From: Ceratopteris richardii
Lineage: Eukaryota; Streptophyta; Polypodiopsida; Polypodiales; Pteridaceae
Reading direction: 5' to 3'
DNA: 64,000 nt
NCBI GenBank assembly: GCA_020310875.1
Contig: CM035423.1
Location: 128,662,811 to 128,726,810, forward strand
Shown: in pieces, positions 10,237-19,516 of the stretch
Numbering within the stretch: position 1 is the stretch's first letter
Layout: the number at the start of each line of letters is the position of its first letter
The notes under the pieces: model-generated
Databases searched by the model: none
Told to the model about the DNA's origin: nothing
Seen by the model: the letters and a program-made list of their open reading frames with translations, nothing else
Position numbers and translations under genes: made by a program

Positions 10237-12333
10237 ATGGAAGCGCTAGCCAACTATGCTGCTTTTCGTGATGGTATCCCGACAGACGTCGGCGAATACC
10301 TGCGCTGCAGAGGATTGTCCAACTTCGCTGAGTTGCCCTGGCACTCAGTGGAAGCCCATCCCTTCTCCGCACAAATCATCCACGCCATCGCCCAATTCCC
10401 CATCACCGAACGACAGTGGGTCTTTCCTTCCCTTCCATATAGAACCGTCATCACCTTCCAAGCCTTCTCTGCAGCCTACCGCCTCACCCCGCAAGGACGC
10501 GAAAATGGTCCTAGCATCCCTGTCGCTCGCATGACCGAACTCTTTCCCCGCTCCTCATCAAACGAATATGCCATTCTTTGCCGCCCAGAACCTGAACGAT
10601 CCGCCCTACAGTTCCTCATAGCAATCCTCAACCTGCAAAAACGAACCTACGGCATCTCTCGCCCCTTCTATTCCGCCCTAGAGTTAGCCACCCGCGAACC
10701 TGTCAACTTTGCCTCTTATTTTTTCCAACGAATCCATAAGGAATCCGTCGCTATAGTAAAACAACTCCAGAAGGGCAGCTCTCCGCGCTCTCGCCTTCCC
10801 CACATCATCTCCTTCCTCTTCCCAACCATTCTCGACGCACAACCCCCACCCACAGGCCCAGCACTTAGGCACGAAGAATCAGCACAACCACTCGAGGAAA
10901 CTGAAGAAGACGACGAAGAGATCAATCAACTCTTCCGCACGAAGCGAATCAGGATCAGCTCTTCAGAAAGTGAAGTCCAAGGATCCGCCGGAAAGAAACA
11001 CGACGCCGAAGAAGATAAGCAAGAAGAAACTTACCACGACACCGCCACTTCAATACACAACGACACTTCGACAGAGCAACAAGACCAACAAAACCAAGCA
11101 GATACAGAGATACTGTCCACCAAAAAGGAATCTGAGCATCAACAGGACGAACCGGAAACCGCCACAAAAGCACTGGATGAACTGATCGCGGCCATCAATC
11201 ATACAGAAGCCGAACAACAGACCGTTGCAAAGGTAACCACAATTGACTCTGCTCTGCCTACCCCACCTGTCAACCCCGACCTCCCATTGGAACCATCCCG
11301 CCGACCCGGTTCTGAACCTACACCCTCCTCCTCTTCCTCCCCTAACTACTCTCCGCCAAACTCCCAAAACCTACTCACAGATACCTCCTCTCAGCCTCAT
11401 CAACCACCACCACCACCCACCGTATTTTCGGAACTAGCCTCCATGGGGCAGTTCCTCATGCAGTTATCACACCAACTGCCCATACAATTTAAGGAAGCCA
11501 CGGACAACCTGAAGGCCGAATATCAATACAAGGTCGACGTACTCGAAGCTGACATCACCCCCCTCCAGGAAGAAATCGAAGCCACAAAGATTGAGAACCA
11601 TCAGCTCCAGACGCAGTTAGCAGAGCTCCAAGCCAAATTCTCGGTAGAACAGACCCTAGTAGAGCAACGAGATGCAGCCCTCGAGCAACTTGCAGCCAAA
11701 GATCGACTCCTACACGCCATGCATGAAGAAATCCGAGCTCTGAAGGTCACCCTCCACGAAAAAGAAGATATCAACGCCTCCCTCGAAAAATTGATCGCAG
11801 AGACGAAGACTCAATTGCAGGAAGCCATCCAGAAGAATCAGGATCAACAGAAAGAAACCGAACAAATCCAAGAACAGTTACGGCGAGCCGAAGAATGCGC
11901 AAATGAAGTTAACAGTATCCTAAAACGCCAGCTGATACGGGAAGGACAATACCTCAAGGATATCGACAAGACGCGCAGAGAACGAGATGCATTTAAGAAA
12001 ACTCTTGATTTCCAAACCCAGCAGTTTGAACACCAAGACAACCAACTGCGCAACCACAAGGAGTATATTACAGAGCTAAAGACCAAACTGGACGAAATGA
12101 AGACTTCCAGGGACGCCGCACTATCCAACGATTTTTATCTACACGAAGCTTTTGTGCAGACCCAGGCCGAGAATGTGCTCACCGAAGCAATCGCACTTAG
12201 CTCTGCTATAATAGATGCGCAGCTTCTAGAGCCTGATACGCTAAAACAACTATTAGAAACTCTTAAGAGAAAGATAGCTCGAACATTTAGATCAGCTAGG
12301 AGTATGTATCTCGAAGGTCTCATCGACGAATAA
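10237..12333 (+). CDS. ORF A: accessory coiled-coil protein downstream of pol
   Basis: A 698-residue protein of unknown function. I choose ATG 10237 because its context is ACCATGG and E2 has the matching start at 28412; the frame is open further upstream to 10153. Residues 1-200 form a globular domain with GLSNFAELPW at about 25-35, then FQAFSAAYRL, EPVNFASYFF and SRLPHIISFLF. Residues 210-400 are an acidic, Gln/Ser-rich linker with a polyproline stretch near 390. Residues 418-630 are a long, charged heptad-like coiled coil. The C-terminus is basic (RKIARTFRSARS). The N-terminal domain loosely recalls the 'putative plant transposon protein' domains of plant retroelement accessory ORFs; that is inference. 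It matches ORF B in layout and key motif. No signal peptide or membrane segment is seen. Confidence 0.85.
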   Translation: MEALANYAAFRDGIPTDVGEYLRCRGLSNFAELPWHSVEAHPFSAQIIHAIAQFPITERQWVFPSLPYRTVITFQAFSAAYRLTPQGRENGPSIPVARMTELFPRSSSNEYAILCRPEPERSALQFLIAILNLQKRTYGISRPFYSALELATREPVNFASYFFQRIHKESVAIVKQLQKGSSPRSRLPHIISFLFPTILDAQPPPTGPALRHEESAQPLEETEEDDEEINQLFRTKRIRISSSESEVQGSAGKKHDAEEDKQEETYHDTATSIHNDTSTEQQDQQNQADTEILSTKKESEHQQDEPETATKALDELIAAINHTEAEQQTVAKVTTIDSALPTPPVNPDLPLEPSRRPGSEPTPSSSSSPNYSPPNSQNLLTDTSSQPHQPPPPPTVFSELASMGQFLMQLSHQLPIQFKEATDNLKAEYQYKVDVLEADITPLQEEIEATKIENHQLQTQLAELQAKFSVEQTLVEQRDAALEQLAAKDRLLHAMHEEIRALKVTLHEKEDINASLEKLIAETKTQLQEAIQKNQDQQKETEQIQEQLRRAEECANEVNSILKRQLIREGQYLKDIDKTRRERDAFKKTLDFQTQQFEHQDNQLRNHKEYITELKTKLDEMKTSRDAALSNDFYLHEAFVQTQAENVLTEAIALSSAIIDAQLLEPDTLKQLLETLKRKIARTFRSARSMYLEGLIDE

Positions 12334-12556
12334 GTATATTCGCCCATCCAAATTCATAATGTATGAATATGATAATCAACTTTTGGTTTTCTGACATTTT
12401 CGCACATGAAAAGTCTTGTTCAGTCTAGCACCAATCTGCAGTATAACACGTGGCATAATGATTTTTACTCTGATACAAATATTATCAAGGAAGGGAAGAG
12501 TCATGTCCTATTGACATACAATCAGTATAGCAAATGGCCGTTCAAGCACCAGTGTC

Positions 12557-12563
12557 TATAAAA
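12557..12563 (+). promoter_or_regulatory. TATA box for ORF B in the ORF A-ORF B spacer (12334-12661)
   Basis: TATAAAA stands 99 bp before the ORF B ATG in a 328-bp spacer with no other open frame. Its position fits a start site near 12590 and a short leader. It supports an internal promoter for ORF B, though a spliced LTR-derived transcript is an alternative. Confidence 0.5.
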
Positions 12564-12661
12564 TGCGTATACAGAGCATAGCTTTCTTCATTAGTATTCT
12601 TCGAGATTCAGCCCCAATTAGCAACTTCCAGCATATTCTTCTCAGCAACCCTTAACCAAGC

Positions 12662-14311
12662 ATGTCGGAATCTGACATTCTCCGCTGGCAACTCAGAAAG
12701 CGCGCCCATACGCAGACCCATGTGGTAACGACAACAGATACTACCTTACAAGATGAAGCAGATGACGCAGTAACTTCTACATCAGAAAAGACTCAGCATA
12801 AATTCTCCACCGAATTCAAAATCGAGCTCGACATCAAATCGCAAAAAAATGAAGACTGGCTGCGAAAGATAGGGCTCCTCCAGTTTGCCCAATTACCGTG
12901 GAAACAGTGGATTGCTAATGACGACGCAGAGGACCAATTACATAGCATGCGACAAACTAGCGGCTTCATTCTCAATCAGGTACGATTTTCGCCCCAGCTC
13001 GTCTCAGCCGTATTTAAACTACCACTCTATGATGGTGCCCGATATCTTAAATGTTCAAATGAGGACCTGAAGAAGGAATTTGGCGACTCTGAAGGCCCCC
13101 GACGGTATTACATGTTGAAAAACGCCACCTATCACCGACGAGAACAATTTAAATGGTATTTAGAAAAGCTTTGTTTACTAGTAAAATTCGACTTAATGTC
13201 GAAAGAAAATTTTTCCCCCCTATTGCATGCCGAAGAAGGAGGTCCGGTTAGCTGGACACATTGGCTCTATAACCACCTCTACGCACAAATCATTGTCGGG
13301 GATAAGAGAAGATCCCACACCAACAGCAGACTAGCAGCTTATTTAGCTGCTATATTTAATATTGTCCAATCTGTAAAGGATAAGCAGCTACACTGGTCCC
13401 CCCCTTTTTACCCCGGTGAACATGGTCAACTAAATTCTGAACACCACACAGAGCCTGAGGAAGCAGCTCAACCCTCCACATCGTCTGCATCTTTCTTTCA
13501 CACAGATAACAGCGCACAGAATCAGACAATAGGGACGCCGTTTCGGCTGTCCATTAAACGACGAATGGCAGACAATTTGCCAACTGCCAGTCCAGAGCAA
13601 GCACCGGACGACCCCCAACCCGATTTTGTCATAAGGATGCAAAACCAACTCCAACAGGTTTCTCAATATTTATGGCAACAAGAACAAGCGATTCAACACA
13701 AAAACGAGTTATTATTGGCCACGATGACTAAGTCCAATTCAGTAATGACACAGATGCAAAAAGAATTGGATGACAAAGAAGCTTTAATACAGGTGTTACA
13801 GAGTAACAACCGACATCTAATGGCAGAATTGATCACCGCAAAAAAGTGTGTCCAAGACTTTAATCAGTGGCAGCAAACTATCCAAACACAAATTCAAACA
13901 GAAATGTCAAGTTTTTCTACCCTGAATGCTCACCTGCAAGCCGAAAATGAAATTTTGCAGTCAAGGATACAAGTATTGCAGGAGTTCGAAAAGCACATAT
14001 TAAAAGATGAGGGCGTAGAATTAAATGCCACATTGATGACAAATGTGGACATCGACTTATTAAAACAACAGTTGGATAGCCGTGTTCAAAATAGCTGGAC
14101 ACTTTTTCGCAGGAGATGGCTGGCTATACTTGTTCCGCCACTAGAACAAGTGCGGTCAGAAAGGATTGGGGAGTCAAACCCTGGCATGGACCGACAGGCA
14201 GTGCAAAAGGATGTTGCCGACAGTAATGCACCTGCGAGTTCGAGTCCACCGTGCGTGCCAGTGTTAGAGGGCCGCCGAACCAGGACGGATGAACCCGGAC
14301 AGGTGCCGTAA
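12662..14311 (+). CDS. ORF B: second accessory coiled-coil protein, ends inside the 3' LTR
   Basis: A 549-residue protein. The first 50 residues are Thr/Arg/Lys-rich. The globular domain follows, with GLLQFAQLPW at about residues 71-80, PVSWTHWLYNHL near 195 and SRLAAYLAAIFNIV near 225. These match in order and spacing GLSNFAELPW, PVNFASYFF and SRLPHIISFLF of ORF A, so I regard the two as diverged paralogues. A polar linker (about 250-310) leads to a coiled coil at about 320-475. The final codons run through the pre-LTR motif and about 50 bases into the 3' LTR, where the TAA lies. E2 has no ORF B between its ORF A and 3' LTR; G has a decayed relative. Function is unknown; a Gag-like or structural role is possible but unproven. 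Confidence 0.8.
   Translation: MSESDILRWQLRKRAHTQTHVVTTTDTTLQDEADDAVTSTSEKTQHKFSTEFKIELDIKSQKNEDWLRKIGLLQFAQLPWKQWIANDDAEDQLHSMRQTSGFILNQVRFSPQLVSAVFKLPLYDGARYLKCSNEDLKKEFGDSEGPRRYYMLKNATYHRREQFKWYLEKLCLLVKFDLMSKENFSPLLHAEEGGPVSWTHWLYNHLYAQIIVGDKRRSHTNSRLAAYLAAIFNIVQSVKDKQLHWSPPFYPGEHGQLNSEHHTEPEEAAQPSTSSASFFHTDNSAQNQTIGTPFRLSIKRRMADNLPTASPEQAPDDPQPDFVIRMQNQLQQVSQYLWQQEQAIQHKNELLLATMTKSNSVMTQMQKELDDKEALIQVLQSNNRHLMAELITAKKCVQDFNQWQQTIQTQIQTEMSSFSTLNAHLQAENEILQSRIQVLQEFEKHILKDEGVELNATLMTNVDIDLLKQQLDSRVQNSWTLFRRRWLAILVPPLEQVRSERIGESNPGMDRQAVQKDVADSNAPASSSPPCVPVLEGRRTRTDEPGQVP
14231..14261 (+). promoter_or_regulatory. Pre-LTR motif with Pol III B-box-like core (E1)
   Basis: This segment abuts the 3' LTR where a purine tract is expected. 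It contains GTTCGAGTCC (14238-14247), matching the tRNA T-arm/B-box consensus. E2 has a nearly identical segment at 30507-30537 and G a decayed form at 33706-33733. It may be the plus-strand priming region, a relic of a tRNA-like sequence, or both. Confidence 0.55.
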
Positions 14312-15385
14312 AAAGTGGATTCGCGGAAACATTGTAGCAGACTTCTATTTAAAGCGCACAAAGGAAAGCGGTAAAGACCAGCAGTTTTGGGAAGAGTCTC
14401 TGCTTCTGTTGGGTATTGTAGTGAGTGGGTTGATTACGTTTCGAAACGAGGTGTTTGGAAATTGCAAGTATAGCATTGTGTGTGTATACGTTCTGTCTGT
14501 CTGTTCTACTGATCCCATTTGGGAAATTGCGAGCATCTTGTTTGAGACCATGTATGAGGTGTTGATGAGAATATTGAGTTCTATTCTGTTCTATTCGCAT
14601 CTAACTATTCTGCTATTCTTCCTGTCGTGCCGAGTTCTATTCGGTAGTCTTGTGTTGTGAATCTGTTTGGTGATAAGTTATATACGGTTCTGGATCTTTT
14701 TCGTCACGAAATAGTGTGGTTTGTCATCCTGCGAGAGACTGTGTAAGGTCGAAGTGAATCATTTGCATTTTAATATTTTTTCGGTTAAGTGACCAGATTC
14801 GATACAATAGTCTGCGTTCACTGAGGATTCCGATCTCAGAAAGAACTTATATCGGTAAAGGTCTGTACACGAACAGAAGCATTGGTAAAGTTTGTGATGA
14901 ATCAGCTGTGGTAGGAACTTGTGGCTTGAGTCGGTATACGATAAGTTTGCGTAATCTCGATTATAGTTGTCTGTTGTATTATTGTTCGGTATACCTATCT
15001 GTCACATGGAAGCAGCATATTGAGTAGTATCCAATTAATGAAGTTGAGTATTCTATTAGTTATAAGTCAGAACAGGACCTCTGCTCCATTACTATAGCAG
15101 ATTCAGTCCAGAAGTCCTAAGTTTCCGCATGCCGAATAGTTGTCAGTAGTCAGAATCAACCACTGCGCTAAGACGTGATGGAGTATTTATGAGTGTGTGA
15201 AAAGTTGGGAAAATAGTACAGGGCCTCTGTCTAACAGACCCCTACCACTCCCAAGAACCCACGTGGCTAAGAGAACGATCGCGGTTAAAGATTTGAAACC
15301 AAGTGAAAGAGGAGCATTTGAATAGAACGTAAAGTAATGCTTAATCGGTATCAGTTTAAACCATAACCCATTTTTACATTTAACA
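14262..15385 (+). repeat. E1 3' LTR
   Basis: Second LTR of E1, nearly identical to 3007-4132. Visible differences include ATGG/ACGG near the start, a 2-bp deletion in the ATATTTTTT run and AACGC/AATGC near the end. It contains the TATA-like box (14346-14353) and the conserved block (15206-15273). Confidence 0.95.
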
Positions 15386-16610
15386 CCTAGAAGGCATTTC
15401 ACAACCTTTGCAAAAATACAATTTCTGGGTATTTTTGGAAATTTTTTCTAGCATTTTTTTAGCATTTTTATCCTTTTTTGATATCATTTTATTACCAAAT
15501 AGAAGGAAAAAAGGAAGCTCTTTGGGGTTTTGAGTATGGAAATTAAGCATCTCCTTGTAGAATATTTTAGGAAGTTTTTAGATTTTTTTGGTAATTTTTT
15601 GGCATTTTTTCTCTATTTTTCTCTATTTTTGGATTATTTTTCCAAAAAAAAACCCCTCCTGGATTTTTCGGGTTGATGGTTAAAAAGAAAAATCACCCCC
15701 TCTCTCTCTCTCTATTTCCCCCCCCTCCCCCCCCCGGTTCTGACACATCCCCACCCCCCTTTCTGACACATCCCCACCCCCCATTCTGACACATCCCCCC
15801 CCACCCTTTATTTTTTATTTTTTATTTTATTTTATTTTATTTCATTATTTTTTTATTATTTTATTTTCTTTTTCATTTATTTATGATTCTTATATTTTTG
15901 TTTGTTTTTATTTTTATTTTATTCTTATTTTGACCCGCAGAGGCTTTAAACCAAAAAAAAGGTCTTTTTATATTTTAATATATTTATAAAACCACCCTTT
16001 TTTTTTATTTTTTCCTTGCTGAAACCTTTTGGCTCTGGATCGTGCCTCGATTGGCCGTTTTTTACAAAACTTGAGTCATTTTCATATTTTTTGGCACCTC
16101 TGGATTCATTTTTTGCATTAATTTTTACCAAAATCACACCTTTTCTCTGACTTTTGATCAAAACCTACAGTTGTTACGCACATTTATCACATGTTTTTAT
16201 TTCCCCACATTTTTCCACATGGCTTTTTCTCACTTTGTCTTACCTTATGTTTCATAATTTCCCATATGCACCCTCTGTAAATCTAATGTTTGATCATTTT
16301 AACCCTCTCCAGACCCCATGATCATAACCCCAATCCCTCCCTTTCCCAATCTGCCCAGCCACATCCTTAACCCTCCCAAACCCTTCCATCTCCGCCCTCA
16401 GCCCTCCCCTCCTCCTCCTTTCTACCCTCCCATTTCCATGGCAAAATCCAACTTTTGGTTCTTCTCTGGTGCTTGTTCTATCCTGCTTTTGGTGGGTGCT
16501 CAAGGGTCCTCTTCAAGATTTTGTAGCTCCATAATCATGGTGTCCTATATGCTCAGAGTTTTGGCTGTAGCTCTCCGAGATGGAGATCACATTAGGTGGT
16601 GGGCAACTGT
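15386..16610. other. Non-coding AT-rich flank of E1 with simple repeats
   Basis: No gene is supported here. The sequence is strongly T-rich, with long T and ATTTT runs (15440-16160). A C-rich part at 15705-15805 contains three 23-bp tandem units starting at 15738, 15761 and 15784, each beginning TTCTGACACATCCCC. An open frame at 16318-16776 is proline-rich then Gln/Ser/Lys-rich and looks like translated low-complexity DNA, not a gene. Confidence 0.7.
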
Positions 16611-17645
16611 TGAGCCCATACAACTCATATTGGTCAAAGTCAACTACAGTCAAGGTCAACCAAAGTCAAAGTCAAAAGGTCAAAGTCAAGCTGGTCAAAG
16701 TCAACAAGGTCAAGGCCAAAGTCAATTGGTGCAAAGTCAAAGTGCTAAGGTGCAGGTATCAAAAGTGCACAGGTAGTGCACATTGTCCACCAAGGGTAAA
16801 TTGGAGAAAGTGGGTTGCAGGTTGTAGATGTATTTCTCTAATTTCCTTAAGGTTCAAAGTGTTTTTAAAGTGTTTTGGAAGGTTCAGGTGAACCCTCCCT
16901 TATGTGCACATTTGAAGAGTTTAAAGGAAAATGTGAAGGTATGTGAAGCGGCAGCGTACGCAGAAGTGAAAGTATGGCCCCCCAATTAAAATTTTTGGTT
17001 TTAGTCTAAAGTCACTATAGGACAAAACAGGGAGTCATTGGCTGCCACTTGTGAAGACAATCTTGGGACATCAAAGTGAGCACCAAGATACTCTTGCAGT
17101 TAGGAGCGTACGTGATCGACACACTCAAATCAAGGCAAGGACTATTCTTGGACCATTCTAGAGTAAGCAAGGGAAGCATAGTCTGAGTGAAGCAAGAGAG
17201 AGAAGTGCAAGAGTCACTAGTGTGCGACGCAGAGAAGTGGAGTTGAAGGAGTGCATGGAGAGTGACTAAGGGAGTGTGCAGAGAGTGATAAGCTAGTCCC
17301 CCAAGGATCTCAAGGTCTCCTGTAGTGTGCGCATGCCGATAGAAGGTATTCATTCCTCCCCCTTAGTGGAAGCTTGGTGCAAGGTGTGCACAAGGGTAAG
17401 CTTGAAGCAGGTGGAGGTGTGGTGCAGAGGAGGCTGACAGCAAGAAGACTTTGGGTATTTGGTAATTTGTAATTGAACACTCTGTGGGATTTTGCATAGA
17501 AGTATTGGCTTGTATTGTGCTTCAACATTGTATTTGTCTTAGTGTAATCAGTCAGCAGAGGCTTCCAGGGTGTATTTTCTCTTCTTATCTTTTCCTTTTC
17601 TCCTACAAACCCTCAAACTCCTTCTTGTCCAAGAATCCCCCAACA
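16611..17645 (+). repeat. LTR-like sequence before copia K gag (uncertain)
   Basis: Starts TGTTGAGCCCATACAACTC and ends CCCCCAACA just before the copia gag remnant, as a 5' LTR would. It holds an array of GGTCAAAGTCAA-like short repeats at about 16634-16750. No second copy is present in the window and it does not resemble the K 3' end at 41488, so it may belong to another element. Confidence 0.3.
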
Positions 17646-17659
17646 AGGTTCATCATCAA

Positions 17660-18510
17660 CACTACACAAAGGTAGAAGGAGATGGCAATGAAGTATCTCA
17701 AGCAACTTCCAAGAAAAGAAAGGTGCATAAGCTTCATTACAAAGGCAAATATCATACTTCATGTTATCGCACATATCCAAAAGAAAGTTTAAAGGAGAAA
17801 GTTTAGAAATTACACAATGGGCAATCAACATGCAGAAATAGAGAAGCTTGATACTATCAAGCATGGCAATTTAGAATCACAACATGCTTACAAGGTAGAG
17901 GCTTGTATGATTTGATTGATGCCACATATATCAAACGTATATTACCAAAGGATCTAAATCAGCAAAACTTAAGGGAATTTAGACTTAAGAATGAAAGAGA
18001 CAAAAGGGTTATATTCATTTTATCACAAAATATTCAAGGTTCAATGGTAGGACACATAAAATATCTAAACATAAGAAGCGATGTTTGAATTGCATTGGAA
18101 AGGTTGTATGCTACAAGTACAAGAGCAAGGAGGATTCAACTAAAAAATGAGGTGAACAACATAAAGAAAGATACAAGGACATTGGTAACTAGCTACTTGT
18201 TGAAGTTAAATTGATTGCAGATAAACTAGGATCAATTCAAGCTGATCTGGAGTACGACGACTTGATTGCACATACTCTCAATGGAATCAAGGACGTTGAG
18301 AGATGAAAACCATTCATTACTTCTATTTATGTCAGAAGATAATTACCGGATTTTGATCAACTTGTTTCTCCCATGGTCATGAAGGAGATGAATCTAAATG
18401 GATCTCCTTGAAATAAAAAAGGATCTCAAGGACAAGCTCTTTATTCAAGATCATCAAGAGGAGGAAGCAGAGGTAGAAGAGGTTCAAATAGAGGTCAAGG
18501 AAGAAGGAGT
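17660..18510 (+). pseudogene. Copia element K, gag remnant (left part)
   Basis: Decayed Ty1/copia Gag of the UBN2 type. A frame at about 17885-18090 reads DLIDATYIKRILPKDL and onward, then stops and frameshifts follow. Near 18420-18510 there is a basic Gly/Arg-rich tail (SSRGGSRGRRGSNRGQGRR). The reading is cut at 18510 by the LTR of element G. It resumes in the same frame at 37866 with the remaining tail, zinc knuckle and pol of a copia element, so this is the left half of element K. Confidence 0.75.
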
Positions 18511-19003
18511 TGTTAGCAGCTGGTGTGGATGACCACTATCTTTATAACACCGTATTATTTCAATGTAATGGGAATGGAATTTGCAGAGATACTAAGAGTT
18601 TCTAGAATTTTCAATTTCAATAATTCGGAAGTTCGGAACAGTGTAGTGCTTAGGAGGAAGCATGGTGTTATATCTTATGGGCAGATTCCAAAAGTGACGA
18701 GTATGAAGAACACATATACGCAGAGATTGGTGAAGTCTATATAACTTGAAGGACTCTATTGTAAGAAGATATTGTACTGCAATCGAACATTCTCTTTGAA
18801 ATCAAAGAATTTACTTGCTATTGTGGTATTACTACTTTGTCTATATTGAGTGATATGAAAGATTTATGTTTATAACAAATGTCTGTGTAAGCGGTGTGGA
18901 ACAGAAACACATGTTTACAATTACTGTGTATTTGTAAATACCCATTCCTGAACCTATCATTTGGGATATATGTAATACTACGGTAAACAATAACGCCCAA
19001 ACA
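18511..19003 (+). repeat. G 5' LTR
   Basis: 493 bp starting TGTTAGCAGC and ending CCCAAACA. It aligns with 33734-33803 plus 37431-37861: for example the stretch with GACCACTATCTTT and TTTCAATGTAATGGGAATGG, and the end with TAATACTACGGTAAA. A PBS-like TGGCGACCACAATGGGA follows at 19007. Confidence 0.85.
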
Positions 19004-19480
19004 TTATGGCGACCACAATGGGATGGGGTAACAGAACACAACAGAGAGTGGACTGATGCTGGTGTGAAGTGGCAAGGAGTATCTAAAGAAGACTTATCCT
19101 CACAATTTTTTAGACAAATTCATGTAGCAGACCCTCGCAACATTGAAGCTTGAAGACATTCCTCTTGAAGATGCAATTACCATCCTAGAGGAAGTGCAGT
19201 TTTGGGTGGAAATTGGAGTTTTACCTCCCAAGATTTTGAAGGACTTATTCTTTTAGTGGAGAGATGGCAAGCTAACTAAAGTATTGTGGCAAGCGGAATT
19301 CAGTGGAATCGACTAGCAGAGCCACCTGTAGGAAGAGAAATACCCTATTGAAGTAGGCTAGAGCGATGATAATGAACCACGCTAGAGTTGTAGTTAGCCC
19401 TAGTACCTTTGACTCAAGCCGGTACCTTGCAAACACTTGGAAAGTCGATGGAGAATAGACACCCATTGCCAAGGTTAAAT
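19004..19480 (+). other. G leader and decayed internal sequence
   Basis: After the PBS-like site there is no readable gag, protease or RT. The sequence has only short, stop-filled frames and then enters late pol sequence, so a large internal deletion is likely. Confidence 0.5.
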
Positions 19481-19516
19481 TATATTTATTTTTATGGGCG
19501 AGTGGACAAGGATCAG

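Larger units (their letters stand above)
3007..15385 (+). mobile_element. E1: near-intact Ty3/gypsy LTR retrotransposon with two accessory ORFs
   Basis: A 12.4-kb element bounded by LTRs at 3007-4132 and 14262-15385 that both begin TGTTAGAGGG and end TTTAACA. By eye they differ at five substitutions and one 2-bp indel, about 0.4 percent, so insertion was recent. CCTA flanks both ends (3003-3006 and 15386-15389), a likely target duplication; gypsy integrases usually make 5 bp, so one base may be lost. Order inside is PBS, gag-protease, RT-RNaseH-integrase, ORF A, ORF B. Pol ends without a chromodomain. The only break I see in the main frame is a TAG at 6733-6735. The element sits in AT-rich DNA next to an older gypsy remnant. 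Confidence 0.95.

Noticed and set aside
10970-11437. Overlapping open frames inside ORF A on both strands
   Set aside because: They are shadows of the biased Gln/Glu/Pro codons of ORF A and carry no domain.
15705-15805. Telomere-like or satellite array
   Set aside because: Only three 23-bp units within C-rich low-complexity DNA.
16318-16776. 152-codon proline then Gln/Ser-rich frame
   Set aside because: Composition follows C-rich DNA and GTCAAAG repeats; no domain, and it overlaps an LTR-like sequence.
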